A DNA stretch of 64,000 nt from an uncultured Spirochaetia bacterium. GTDB lineage: Bacteria > Spirochaetota > Spirochaetia > SZUA-6 > Bin103. Where the stretch lies: NCBI GenBank assembly GCA_958296075.1, contig CATQHW010000001.1:682001-746000 (forward strand). The letters are read 5' to 3'. The stretch's first letter is position 1. Each line of letters begins with the position of its first letter. Made by a program: the position numbers and the translations under genes. Below the pieces are notes generated by a model. That model was not told the origin of the DNA. It saw only the letters and a program-made list of their open reading frames with translations, and made no database searches. This document shows positions 26,044 to 34,621 of this stretch, in pieces.

Positions 26044-26754
26044 TTACCGCAGCGCCTCGAACGCGCGGTCGAACCGACCGCTCAGCTCGTCCATCCCGGC
26101 GCGCTTCTGAGCGGCGTTCAGGTCGGTGCGCCGGATCATCACGTGCGCCTGTTTCTCGAAGTCGTTGACGAACCGGCACGCCTCGACGATGTTCCGGTGG
26201 TTCGGCTCCGGGATGACGATGCAGCCGCCGCTGTCGCCGTGGATCAGGTCGCCGGTCCGCACCGTGATACCGCCGACCCGCGCCGGCTCGCCGTAGCCCG
26301 ACCAGCGCAGCGCCGCGTGCTGGATCACGCGGGCGATCGCGAACACGCCGAATCCCTGATCGATGATACCGGGCAGGTCGCGGACGCCTCCCGAAGTCAC
26401 CATGCCGGCGGCACCAGCGGCAATGAACCCCTTGGCCATGCCGTCGCCCATCACGCACTCCCGGTACGGATCGGGGCCCACCGTCTCCACCACGATCACG
26501 CGCGGCAGCTCGCTCGCCTCGATCGCGTCCATCATCGCGAAGTAGTCGTCCGTCTGCGAGTCGCCTTCGGGCGTGCAGGTGTCGATCCTGATCGTGATCG
26601 CCTCTCCCACCAGTGGCGGCAGGTCGGGCGTCATGCACTGGATGCGCCCATCCATTGCGTAGGTGTGCGGCTCGGAGTGGCCGAGCGCCGAGAGCGCATT
26701 GCAGACGAGGGCGGTCTCGGAGTCCTGGAGGCTCTCGATCAGTGCTTGGTCCAT
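26044..26754 (-). CDS. RraA-like family protein (possible aldolase)
   Basis: The protein is 236 residues from the ATG at 26754; thirteen extra in-frame codons upstream are unconserved. The family core is G-M-A-K-G-F-I-A-A-G-A-A-G-M-V-T-S-G-G-V followed by R-D-L-P-G, then the G-D-L-I-H-G-D-S-G-G block. Members include regulators of RNase E and 4-hydroxy-4-methyl-2-oxoglutarate-type aldolases; in sugar-acid loci the aldolase role is common. TACGCT lies 10 bases upstream. It is divergent from the FAD oxidoreductase at 26850, with about 95 bases between. Confidence 0.85.
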   Translation of the reverse strand: MDQALIESLQDSETALVCNALSALGHSEPHTYAMDGRIQCMTPDLPPLVGEAITIRIDTCTPEGDSQTDDYFAMMDAIEASELPRVIVVETVGPDPYRECVMGDGMAKGFIAAGAAGMVTSGGVRDLPGIIDQGFGVFAIARVIQHAALRWSGYGEPARVGGITVRTGDLIHGDSGGCIVIPEPNHRNIVEACRFVNDFEKQAHVMIRRTDLNAAQKRAGMDELSGRFDRAFEALR

Positions 26755-26849
26755 CAGGTCCGCAAGCGTACCGGCCGCCCCGCTGGACGGCAAGGAGCGG
26801 GCTCGACTCGACTTGACCCCCCGCCGGTATCGCCCGACACTGCCGGACC

Positions 26850-28049
26850 ATGCGAATAGCGGTAGTCGGCGGCGGCGTGATCGGACTGAGCACCGCGTTC
26901 CATCTGGCCGACCGCAACGCCGGCACGGTGATCCTGGTGGAGAAGGGACCGATCGGCGACGGTTCCAGCTCGCGCGCCGGCGGCATCATCACCGGCCTCA
27001 TGGGCACGGAGACCGCCGTGCGCGCGCGCAAGATCAGCCTGGCGTTGTTCCAGCGGTTCAGCCGAGAGGTCGACGGCTACACCTTCCACGACGTCGGCAC
27101 CCTCAATCTGGCGGCCGACCAGGGCGCCGGGCGTGTGGAAATGCTGCCGCTCTATGACCGTCTGGACGCCCCCTACGAGATCCTCGACGCGGACGAGATG
27201 CGGCGCCGCTGGCCGCTGATGGCGGTCCCGGACGACGCCTGGGGGCTGTACGACCCGATCGCCGGCTACAGCGAGCCCGACGAGTACGTGGCGGCCATGG
27301 CGGCCCATCTGCGCAAGCTCGGCGTGGAGATACGCGAGTTCGAACCGGTCCTGGGGTTCCCGATGCAGGGCGACCGGGTGATCGGCGTCCGCACCGCCGC
27401 GGAGACGATCGAGGCCGACGTGGTCGTCTGCGCGTCGCACGTCTGGTCGATCCGGCTGCTGGAGCAGTTCGGCTGGCGCATGCCGTCGAAGGTGTTCGTG
27501 CACCAGCGCTACGTCTCCACGCCGGTGCCGAAGCCGGTGATCCTGCCGGCGGTCAACGACCACCCGCGCCGCGGTTACTACCGTCCGGCGTTCGGCAACC
27601 GCGTGCTGATCGGCATCGAGACGCCGGACCGCGAAGAGGTGCCGCCGCCGGAGCGCGACCTGCATCTGTCCCGCTTTTCCGTGGACCCGGATATCCGGGA
27701 GCGCGAGCTGAACCGCCTGCAGTACGTGGTGCCGGACGTGGCGCCGCTGTCGTGGGAGATCGAAAAGGTCGGGCTGCTTGCCTACTCAGCGGACGGCGAG
27801 CCGATCCTGGGGCCGGCGCCCGGCGTGCGCGGCCTGATCTGCGCCGGCTGTTTTCACTCCGGGGGCTTCGCCTATAACCCGTCGGCCGGCCTGCTGGCGG
27901 CCGAGTGGGCAATGGACGGCCGCACCAGCATCGATATCGGCTCCTTCGCGCCGGACCGGTTCGATCCGCAACAGGCGCGCGCCTTCATCGATTCGCGCAT
28001 TCGCCACAGCGAATACCAACACGCACTCCACGCGGGCGGGCGGCACTGA
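26850..28049 (+). CDS. FAD-dependent oxidoreductase of the DAO (amino-acid/sarcosine oxidase) family
   Basis: The protein is 399 residues. It begins directly with the FAD fold R-I-A-V-V-G-G-G-V-I-G (2-12) and E at the end of the second strand in V-E-K-G-P-I-G. Central I-A-G-Y-S-E-P-D-E-Y-V and the C-terminal G-L-I-C-A-G-C-F-H-S-G-G-F block are those of sarcosine/glycine oxidase-type enzymes. It would oxidise an amine or imino acid, passing electrons to O2 or a quinone. GACACT lies 8 bases before the ATG and there is no Shine-Dalgarno. It is followed 31 bases later by the ThuA-like gene and probably shares its transcript. Confidence 0.88.
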   Translation: MRIAVVGGGVIGLSTAFHLADRNAGTVILVEKGPIGDGSSSRAGGIITGLMGTETAVRARKISLALFQRFSREVDGYTFHDVGTLNLAADQGAGRVEMLPLYDRLDAPYEILDADEMRRRWPLMAVPDDAWGLYDPIAGYSEPDEYVAAMAAHLRKLGVEIREFEPVLGFPMQGDRVIGVRTAAETIEADVVVCASHVWSIRLLEQFGWRMPSKVFVHQRYVSTPVPKPVILPAVNDHPRRGYYRPAFGNRVLIGIETPDREEVPPPERDLHLSRFSVDPDIRERELNRLQYVVPDVAPLSWEIEKVGLLAYSADGEPILGPAPGVRGLICAGCFHSGGFAYNPSAGLLAAEWAMDGRTSIDIGSFAPDRFDPQQARAFIDSRIRHSEYQHALHAGGRH

Positions 28050-28080
28050 CCGTCGATCCGCGTCGAGCACGGAGGACCGC

Positions 28081-28773
28081 ATGCCCGAACCGCTCAATCC
28101 CGGCCGGATCTCGGTCGCCGTCATCATCGGCGGCCACGCCTACGACGTGCCGGCGTTCAAGCGCCTGTTCGACTCGTTCGAGGACATCGTCGCCTATCCG
28201 CAGGACATAGGCAACTTCTCGCGCGCCTGGGGCGTACCGCCCGACGCCTACGACGTGCTGCTGTTCTACAACGCCGGCGGCGACACGGCCGCGGACCTGG
28301 ACGCTACCTGGGGGGCCGGCACCTCGGCGGCGGTCGAGGCGATCGGCCAAGCGGAGCAGGGCGTGGTGATGCTGCACCACGCGATCCGCTCCTACATGGC
28401 GTGGCCGAAATGGTCGGCGCTCCTGGGCATTCCCCACGAGCAGCGCGAAGGCGCCGAGTTCACCGTGCAGTTCGGGCAGACGATGCGGGTCACGGTCACC
28501 GACCCCGGCCATCCGATCGGCCGCGGCATCGAACCATGGGAGGTGGTCAACGAGGCGTGGCCCACCATGGCGTGGACGCCCAGCGAGGACGCGTCGGTCA
28601 TCATGACCACCGACAACCAAGTGACCAGGACCGGCACGATGGCGTGGTGCCACCGCCTGGACCATGGCCGGGTGTTCTGCCTTACCCCCGGCCACGACGA
28701 TCAAGCGTACTCGCACCCGACCTATCGGACCACGCTGCACCGCGGCATTCGCTGGGCGGCCGGCCGGTTGTAG
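28081..28773 (+). CDS. ThuA-like domain protein
   Basis: The protein is 230 residues, a single glutamine-amidotransferase-like ThuA domain: V-I-I-G-G-H-A-Y-D at the N-terminus, V-M-L-H-H-A-I in the middle and G-R-V-F-C-L-T-P-G-H-D near the end. ThuA proteins occur in trehalose and other sugar utilisation operons, but their reaction is poorly defined. GGAGG lies before the ATG at the right distance. It sits directly after the FAD oxidoreductase and is convergent with the short-chain dehydrogenase. Confidence 0.85.
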   Translation: MPEPLNPGRISVAVIIGGHAYDVPAFKRLFDSFEDIVAYPQDIGNFSRAWGVPPDAYDVLLFYNAGGDTAADLDATWGAGTSAAVEAIGQAEQGVVMLHHAIRSYMAWPKWSALLGIPHEQREGAEFTVQFGQTMRVTVTDPGHPIGRGIEPWEVVNEAWPTMAWTPSEDASVIMTTDNQVTRTGTMAWCHRLDHGRVFCLTPGHDDQAYSHPTYRTTLHRGIRWAAGRL

Positions 28774-28798
28774 CACCGCCACGGCGGGCCGGGGTGAG

Positions 28799-29620
28799 TC
28801 AGTCGCTCATCCTGGGCTTGGCGCCGTAGTGCTTGAACGACGGCAGCAGCCGGCCGGCGCTGATGCCGCCGTCGACGTGCAGCACCTGCCCGGTTACCCA
28901 ATCGGCGTCGCTCGACGCCAGATAGACCGCCGCACGGGCGATGTCGAGCGGCGTCCCGAAGCGGCCGAGCGGCGTGTAGCGCATCCACGCGTCGCGCAGC
29001 GCCGAGCCCTCCGGCGGCGGCGGATCGTTGGGCACCGGCACCGCGCCGGGAGCGATCGCGTTGATGCGTATGCCGTGCTCGGCCAGATCGAAGGCGGCGC
29101 CACGCGTGAACCCGATGATCGCCGCCTTGCTCGCCTCATAGGGAGCGGCGTAGTGCGTGCCGGAGACCCCGTGGATCGACGACATGGTGACGATCGCGCC
29201 GCCGCCGGTGCGCGCCATGAGCGCCGCCGCGTGGCGCACCGTCAGATAGGTGCCGGTGACGTTGACCCGCGTCACGCGCTCGAACTCCTCGGCGCCGAAG
29301 TCGAGCAGCGGCTTCAGCGCGCCGCCGATGCCGGCCACCGCCGCCGCGATGTCCAGCCGGCCGAAGCGCTCCTCCGCCGCCGCCACCGCGGCGACCACCT
29401 CCGCCTCGCACCCGACGTCCGCCCGGACGATCTCCGCACGCCGTCCGGCCGCGCGGACCGCCGCGGCGGTCCGCTCCGCGCCCTCGGCGTCGCCGCGGTA
29501 GACGACGATGCTGTCCGCGCCCTCCGCCGCGAACTCGCGGCAGATCGCGCCACCGAGCCCTCCAGACGCCCCGGTGACCAGCGCCACCTTGTCCCGCAAC
29601 CGCATTCCGCCGCGTCGCAT
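28799..29620 (-). CDS. Short-chain dehydrogenase/reductase (SDR)
   Basis: The protein is 273 residues from the ATG at 29620; an in-frame ATG at 29605 gives five fewer. The cofactor motif T-G-A-S-G-G-L-G lies near the N-terminus. Catalytic Ser is in T-M-S-S-I-H-G and the Y-x3-K pair is Y-E-A-S-K. The C-terminal G-Q-V-L-H-V-D-G-G-I is typical. It reduces or oxidises an alcohol with NAD(P). It is the last gene after glpD in a minus-strand transport operon (33 bases between), but TATGCT six bases before the ATG suggests a promoter of its own. Confidence 0.9.
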   Translation of the reverse strand: MRRGGMRLRDKVALVTGASGGLGGAICREFAAEGADSIVVYRGDAEGAERTAAAVRAAGRRAEIVRADVGCEAEVVAAVAAAEERFGRLDIAAAVAGIGGALKPLLDFGAEEFERVTRVNVTGTYLTVRHAAALMARTGGGAIVTMSSIHGVSGTHYAAPYEASKAAIIGFTRGAAFDLAEHGIRINAIAPGAVPVPNDPPPPEGSALRDAWMRYTPLGRFGTPLDIARAAVYLASSDADWVTGQVLHVDGGISAGRLLPSFKHYGAKPRMSD

Positions 29621-29626
29621 ACGGGG

Positions 29627-29632
29627 AGCATA
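29627..29632 (-). promoter_or_regulatory. Candidate -10 for leaderless start of the SDR
   Basis: TATGCT, 6 bases, ATG on the minus strand. It lies in the gap between the glpD stop and the SDR start. Confidence 0.45.
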
Positions 29633-29652
29633 CCCTGCGCCGGCCATGCGGC

Positions 29653-31344
29653 TCACATGCCGGCCAGCGCGGCCCGGGTCGTTCGCAGCAGAGCCTCCTG
29701 CCGGGCCGCGGCGGCGCGTGCCCGCTCGCGTTCCTGCGCCCCGCTCCACCCCAGCTCCCGCGCCAGCAGCGCCGCCACCCGCGGCACGCAGCGCAACGCC
29801 GCATCGCCATCCAGGAACGTCAGCCGCGTGCGCCGCGCCACGACGTCGTCGACCGTGCAGGCCGCCTCGCAGCGCGCGGCGTGCACGACCTCGGCTTCGA
29901 TGTAGGGGTGGCGCGGGGAGAGCCGCGAGCCGAGCCCGGCGCCGGCCAGCGCGGCGACCCGGCCGGCGCCGGCCCCGTACGCGCGGTCCAGGTGATGGGC
30001 TACATCGGCCGGAAGGCGATACTCGCGTTGCAGGCGGCCCGGTTCGGACCGGTACCCGGCGCCGCCTGCGAGCGGCGTGTGGCGCGTCTGGGAGGCCCGC
30101 GCGGGCGCCAGATCGGCCACTTCCACCGCGCGGTTCACGGCTTGCACCGCCATGGCGCGATACGTCGTCCACTTGCCGCCGGCTACGGTCAGCAGTCCCG
30201 AGGCGCTCGGCTCCAGCAGATAGTCGCGGGCCAGGGTCGCCGTGCTGCGGCCGCGCCCGCCGCCGGCGGCCACGCGCCGAGTCGGCGCGGCGATCAGCGG
30301 CCGCAGCCCCGACCAGGCGGCCGCCACGTCGTCCGGCTTCACCTGCAGGTTGAGATAGCTGCGCAGATGGCTGGCCAGATAGGCCAACTCCTCCGCACCC
30401 GGCACCGGGTTGACGGACACCTCGGCCGCCACCTCGGTCGTGCCGGCCAGCGTGCTGCCGTGCCACGGCAGCACGAACAGCACCCGTCCATCCTCCGTGC
30501 GCGGAATGAGCAAGCCGGTGTCGCCGGCGGGGAACCGCTGCCCCAGCACCACGTGGCTGCCGGCGCTCACCCGCAGCAGCCGCCGCCCCTGCGGAACGTC
30601 CAGGCGCCGGACCGCGTCGACGAACGGCCCGGCCGCATTGATCACCACGCGGGCGCGGATCTCCCAGGCGGCGCCTGACAGCAGGTCCCGTACCGCGGCG
30701 CCCGTGATCCGGCCCGCGCGACTCTTGCGCAGTTGCTCGACCTTTACGTAGTTGGACACCGCCGCCCCGTGCGCGGCCGCGGTCAGGGCCAGCGCCAGGT
30801 TCATCCGCGCGTCGTCGAACTGGCCGTCCCAGTAGACCACTCCCCCGTTGATCTGCCGCCGCGGGCCGCGGCCGACGACCCGCTCGCGCAAGTGAGGAAA
30901 CCGGGCGATCGCGTCTTCCTGCGGGATGAACTCCGAGCGGCGCAGCGCGTACTTGCCGGCCAAGCGGTCGTACAGCGAGAGGCCGAACCGGTAGTACGGG
31001 AGCTGGCTGCGCTGATAGAGCGGAACGAAGATCGGCAGTTCCCGCACCAGGTGCGGAGCGATCTCCATGAGCGCCTTGCGCTCGCGGAGCGCCTCCCGGA
31101 CCAGGCGGAACTGGGTCCGGTCCATGTGCTTGATCGCCTGTTCCAGATAACGGACGCCGCCGTGCACGAGCTTGGTGCTGCGGCTGCTGGTGCCGCCGGC
31201 GAAATCGCCGCGCTCCACCAGCGCCACCCGCAGCCCGCGCGTCGCGGCGTCGAGCGCGCAGCCGCATCCGGTGGCGCCGCCGCCGATGACCAGCACGTCG
31301 AAGGAGTCGTCGGCCAGGCGGCGCACGTGCTCGTGCCGATTCAC
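29653..31344 (-). CDS. glpD: FAD-dependent glycerol-3-phosphate dehydrogenase (GlpD/GlpA type)
   Basis: The protein is 563 residues from a GTG start that overlaps the permease stop by one base (TAGTG). The FAD fold D-V-L-V-I-G-G-G-A-T-G is followed by the family block G-T-S-S-R-S-T-K-L-V-H-G-G-V-R-Y-L. Further matches are I-N-A-A-G-P-F-V-D and G-G-K-W-T-T-Y-R. The C-terminal helical domain, with C-T-V-D-D-V-V-A-R-R-T-R, is complete. It oxidises sn-glycerol-3-phosphate to dihydroxyacetone phosphate and passes electrons to the quinone pool at the inner membrane. Linked genes for an ABC importer suggest the imported solute is glycerol-3-phosphate, a glycerophosphodiester or a glycerol conjugate (inference). 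Confidence 0.92.
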   Translation of the reverse strand: MNRHEHVRRLADDSFDVLVIGGGATGCGCALDAATRGLRVALVERGDFAGGTSSRSTKLVHGGVRYLEQAIKHMDRTQFRLVREALRERKALMEIAPHLVRELPIFVPLYQRSQLPYYRFGLSLYDRLAGKYALRRSEFIPQEDAIARFPHLRERVVGRGPRRQINGGVVYWDGQFDDARMNLALALTAAAHGAAVSNYVKVEQLRKSRAGRITGAAVRDLLSGAAWEIRARVVINAAGPFVDAVRRLDVPQGRRLLRVSAGSHVVLGQRFPAGDTGLLIPRTEDGRVLFVLPWHGSTLAGTTEVAAEVSVNPVPGAEELAYLASHLRSYLNLQVKPDDVAAAWSGLRPLIAAPTRRVAAGGGRGRSTATLARDYLLEPSASGLLTVAGGKWTTYRAMAVQAVNRAVEVADLAPARASQTRHTPLAGGAGYRSEPGRLQREYRLPADVAHHLDRAYGAGAGRVAALAGAGLGSRLSPRHPYIEAEVVHAARCEAACTVDDVVARRTRLTFLDGDAALRCVPRVAALLARELGWSGAQERERARAAAARQEALLRTTRAALAGM

Positions 31345-32195
31345 TACCCCTTGATGGCCCCCATCGCCATCCCCTTGATGAAGAACCGCTGGAAGAACAG
31401 GAAGACCAGCAGCGTCGGCAGGCTTGCCAGCAGCGACAGCGCGCCCTGGACGCCCCACGCGACGGTGTACTGGCCGCGCAGCGAGACGATCCCCAGCATG
31501 ATCGTGCGCTTGTCGTCGCTGTTGACGAAGATCAGGGGCCAGAGGAAGTCGTTCCAGATCCAGGTGAACTGCAGCGTGCCGAGCACGGCCAGCGCCGGCA
31601 GGCTGATCGGCAGCGCCACGCTGAGCAGCACCTGACCTTCGTTGGCGCCTTCGACGATCGCCGACTCGCGCAGCGCGTTGGGGACGGCGGCGAAGAAGTT
31701 GCGCATCAGCAGCGTGCAGATCGGGATACCCATCGCGACGTGGACGATGATCATCGGCCACAGCGTGTCGAGCAGGCCGAGTCGATTGAACAGGCGGAAC
31801 AGGGGGACCAGCACGACCTGCGGCGGAAAGAACATCCCCGACACCATCACCAGGAACAACGGCTCGCTGCCGCGAAACGGCAGTTTGGCGAACACGTAGC
31901 CGCCCAGGATGCCCAGCGCGATCGACCCCACCGTCGCCGGCGCGGTGACCAGAAGGGTGTTGATGAAATAGATGGCGACCGACGGGTGGCCGAGCGCGAC
32001 CGAGAAGTTGGACAGATCGAGGGTGCGGGGAATCGTCCACAAGGTGCCGAAGGCGATGTCTCGGGTGCTCTTCAGCGCGCTCAGCACCACGCCGGCCGTG
32101 GGCGTGAGAAACAGCACCGCCAGCGCCGCCAGGCAGACGAACAGTGCGCTGCTCCACGGAAACCGGCGCCGCGCCGGGGCGGCGGCTTCAGTCAT
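31344..32195 (-). CDS. ABC transporter permease (MalG/UgpE type)
   Basis: The protein is 283 residues with about six hydrophobic helices. The cytoplasmic coupling EAA loop reads E-S-A-I-V-E-G-A-N-E-G-Q followed by P-I-S-L-P. The C-terminus F-F-I-K-G-M-A-M-G-A-I-K-G is that of carbohydrate CUT1 permeases. It overlaps the upstream permease by 8 bases and glpD by 1 base, so the units are translationally coupled. Confidence 0.93.
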   Translation of the reverse strand: MTEAAAPARRRFPWSSALFVCLAALAVLFLTPTAGVVLSALKSTRDIAFGTLWTIPRTLDLSNFSVALGHPSVAIYFINTLLVTAPATVGSIALGILGGYVFAKLPFRGSEPLFLVMVSGMFFPPQVVLVPLFRLFNRLGLLDTLWPMIIVHVAMGIPICTLLMRNFFAAVPNALRESAIVEGANEGQVLLSVALPISLPALAVLGTLQFTWIWNDFLWPLIFVNSDDKRTIMLGIVSLRGQYTVAWGVQGALSLLASLPTLLVFLFFQRFFIKGMAMGAIKG

Positions 32196-33069
32196 ACAAC
32201 TCGTCCAGCTTCTTGAGCTGGCGAAAGTAGACGGCGATCACGCTCAGCGTCATGAGGAAGAGAATGACCGAGATCGAGCTGCCGTACCCCATCCGGTATT
32301 TCTTGAAGGACTCGCTGTACATGTACATGGCCAGCGTGTCGGACGAATGGAACGGCCCGCCGCCGGTCATGATGTACAGGATGTCGAACGCCTTCAGGGA
32401 GTTGATCACCGACAACGCCACCGCGACCACCGTGGCCGGGCGCAGCAGCGCCAGCACGACGTGGCGGATCCGCTGCCTGCGGGTGGCTCCCTCGATCTCC
32501 GCCGCCTCGATCAGATACGGGGGAATCGACGTCAGGCCGGCGAGGAAGATCACCATCGCCAAGCCCATCTGCTGCCACGACCAGGCGACGATGACGGCAT
32601 AGAGCGCGGTCTGCGGCTCCGCCAACCAGGCGAAGACCGGCGGCTCGCCCGTGAACACGCCGATGGCCGCGTTGAGGAGCCCCCAGTCGGGCTGGTAGAT
32701 CCAGTTCCAGATCTGCCCGACCACCACGGCCGCCAGGCAGATCGGCAGATAGAAGATCGACTTGAAGACGCCGGCGCCGGGTACGCGCACGTCGAGCATC
32801 AGCGCCAGCGTCAGCCCGCCCAGGGTCGGCAGGACAATCGCCGACAACGTCCAGATCAGCGTGTTGAGGGTGGCGTTGGTGAACAGCCGGTCGGTCACCA
32901 CGCCGGCGAAGTTGCGCAGCCCCACGAACCGGAAATCGGGGTTGAAGCCGTTCCAGTCCGTGAAGCTGTAGTAGAAGGTGTTGAGCAGCGGCCAGACGAC
33001 GAAGACGCCGAACACCGACACCGGCAGGAACAGCAGCGCGATCCGCCAGAACAGCTCCCGATGCTTCAT
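32188..33069 (-). CDS. ABC transporter permease (MalF/UgpA type)
   Basis: The protein is 293 residues with about six membrane helices. The N-terminal segment has S-F-T-D-W-N-G, the EAA loop is E-A-A-E-I-E-G-A-T-R-R-Q, and the terminal T-G-G-G-P-F-H-S-S-D-T-L block is characteristic of CUT1 permeases. It lies 73 bases after the solute-binding protein gene and overlaps the second permease by 8 bases. No ATPase gene follows, so the pair must borrow a shared ATPase (MsmK/MalK type) encoded elsewhere. Confidence 0.93.
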   Translation of the reverse strand: MKHRELFWRIALLFLPVSVFGVFVVWPLLNTFYYSFTDWNGFNPDFRFVGLRNFAGVVTDRLFTNATLNTLIWTLSAIVLPTLGGLTLALMLDVRVPGAGVFKSIFYLPICLAAVVVGQIWNWIYQPDWGLLNAAIGVFTGEPPVFAWLAEPQTALYAVIVAWSWQQMGLAMVIFLAGLTSIPPYLIEAAEIEGATRRQRIRHVVLALLRPATVVAVALSVINSLKAFDILYIMTGGGPFHSSDTLAMYMYSESFKKYRMGYGSSISVILFLMTLSVIAVYFRQLKKLDELYD

Positions 33070-33142
33070 CGTCCGGCCGATCGGAGGGGTGTAGCGCCCG
33101 GCGGCAAACGCGCGAGCGCCTGCGCCCCTCCCCGTGAACCTG

Positions 33143-34456
33143 CTAACTGTCGAATACGCCCCTGACGCCCGCTTCCGTGTCGGTCAGGTGCCGGCTGTAG
33201 TTGGCCGGATCGTCCATGAAGCGCGCGAACATGTCCAGGCCGTACTCCGCCGCCGGCGGCGTGGTGGCCAAGTCGTAGTTGAACGCGAAGGTGTCGGCAT
33301 TGCCGACCGCCTCCAGCGCCCGCAACATCACGGACGTATAGGTGCTTTCTGCGACGTTCACGTTCGGCGACAGCGCCCCCTGCACTTGCGCCCACTTGGC
33401 CTGCGACTCCGCGTCGCTGGCCAGGAAGGCGACGAGCGCTTCGGCGTTGGCGCGATTCTCGGCATTGGCGGAGATCAGCCACCCGTCGACCGGACCCACG
33501 ACCGCGTTGGGCACGCCGGCATCGATCATCGGGAACTCGAAGAAGTCGTAGTCCTCGCCGGCCGTCAGTCCGTTGCCGTTCCAGTACCCGGTGATCCAGG
33601 TCCCCATCAGTGTCATCGCCGCATCGCCGCGGGAGACCCGGTCCGATGCGTCGGTCCAGTCGTCGGCATTGGCGTTCGGGGCGAAGTAGCCGGCGTCGAC
33701 CAGGTCCTTCCATATCTGCATTGCCCGCTGCACCTCACCGTCGGTGTAGGAGGCTTCGCCGGCCATCAGACTGGCCCGGTACTCCGGGCCGGCGGTGCGC
33801 AACAGCAGGTAGTCGAACCAGAACTGCGCGGGCCAGCGCGCCTTGGAGCCGAGCGCGATCGGGATCACGCCCTGCGACTTGAGGTTTTCGCACAGGGCCA
33901 GGAAGCCGTCCCAGTCGGTCGGGAACTCGGCAACGCCGGCGTCCGCCATCACCTTGGCGTTGTAGAACATGCCGGCGTAGTGATACCCGAACGGCACCAG
34001 ATGGCGCGCGCCGTTGTACATCGTGGCGCCGTCGGCCACCGACTTGGCCACGACGTCGTCCAGACCGCGCTCCGCCCACATGTCGTCGATCGTGCCCAGG
34101 CTGCCGGCGTCGGCCACGAACTGCGTCCGCGCCCCGGCCCAGTAGCTGAACACGTCCGGCAGGTTGCCGCCGGCGGCCCGTACCAGGATGCCGTCCTTGA
34201 AGTCCTCGTGCCCGATGGGACTGTCGACCACGGTGATCCCCGTCTCCGCCTTGAAGTTGCCGAAGATCTCTTCCAATCCGGCTCGCCCCAGGTCACCGCC
34301 GAAGTAGTGGGTGATAGTGACCTCGCCATCGGCCCAGCCCACGGTCCCGACCAGCAGCAACGCGAGCGCCAAGCCGAGCGCCCTCAGTGCTGTCCTGCCC
34401 CGGTTCCGGCGGGTGCGGCCGGCACTTCCGGCCTTCCTTCTTCCGATGTAGTGCAT
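33143..34456 (-). CDS. Extracellular solute-binding protein family 1 (sugar/glycerol-phosphate type)
   Basis: The protein is 437 residues from the ATG at 34456, which has GGAGG at good spacing. An Arg-rich N-terminus precedes a Leu-rich signal core ending V-G-W-A-D-G, with no lipobox. The mature protein shows I-T-H-Y-F-G-G-D, D-V-F-S-Y-W-A-G-A and the hinge block D-A-A-M-T-L-M-G-T-W. It delivers solute to the two permeases that follow and is the first gene of the operon binding protein-permease-permease-GlpD-SDR. It is divergent from a Gfo/Idh/MocA gene across 165 bases. Confidence 0.92.
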   Translation of the reverse strand: MHYIGRRKAGSAGRTRRNRGRTALRALGLALALLLVGTVGWADGEVTITHYFGGDLGRAGLEEIFGNFKAETGITVVDSPIGHEDFKDGILVRAAGGNLPDVFSYWAGARTQFVADAGSLGTIDDMWAERGLDDVVAKSVADGATMYNGARHLVPFGYHYAGMFYNAKVMADAGVAEFPTDWDGFLALCENLKSQGVIPIALGSKARWPAQFWFDYLLLRTAGPEYRASLMAGEASYTDGEVQRAMQIWKDLVDAGYFAPNANADDWTDASDRVSRGDAAMTLMGTWITGYWNGNGLTAGEDYDFFEFPMIDAGVPNAVVGPVDGWLISANAENRANAEALVAFLASDAESQAKWAQVQGALSPNVNVAESTYTSVMLRALEAVGNADTFAFNYDLATTPPAAEYGLDMFARFMDDPANYSRHLTDTEAGVRGVFDS

Positions 34457-34607
34457 AGTGCTGCCTCCTGCCGACGTTATGGGCCGATCACCGGTTCGTG
34501 TCAATGCGCACGTGCGACAGGCCGGCGGCGCCGCCCGCAACGGTATACTGCATACTGCCGGCGAGCAGCCCGCGCCCCGAGGACGCGCGCCCCACCGACC
34601 CTGAACC

Positions 34608-34613
34608 GGGAGG
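34608..34613 (+). promoter_or_regulatory. Shine-Dalgarno deciding a TTG start
   Basis: GGGAGG lies 8 bases before the TTG at 34622. No ATG or GTG fits the conserved N-terminus, so this site supports a TTG start. Confidence 0.65.
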
Positions 34614-34621
34614 CCCGACGT

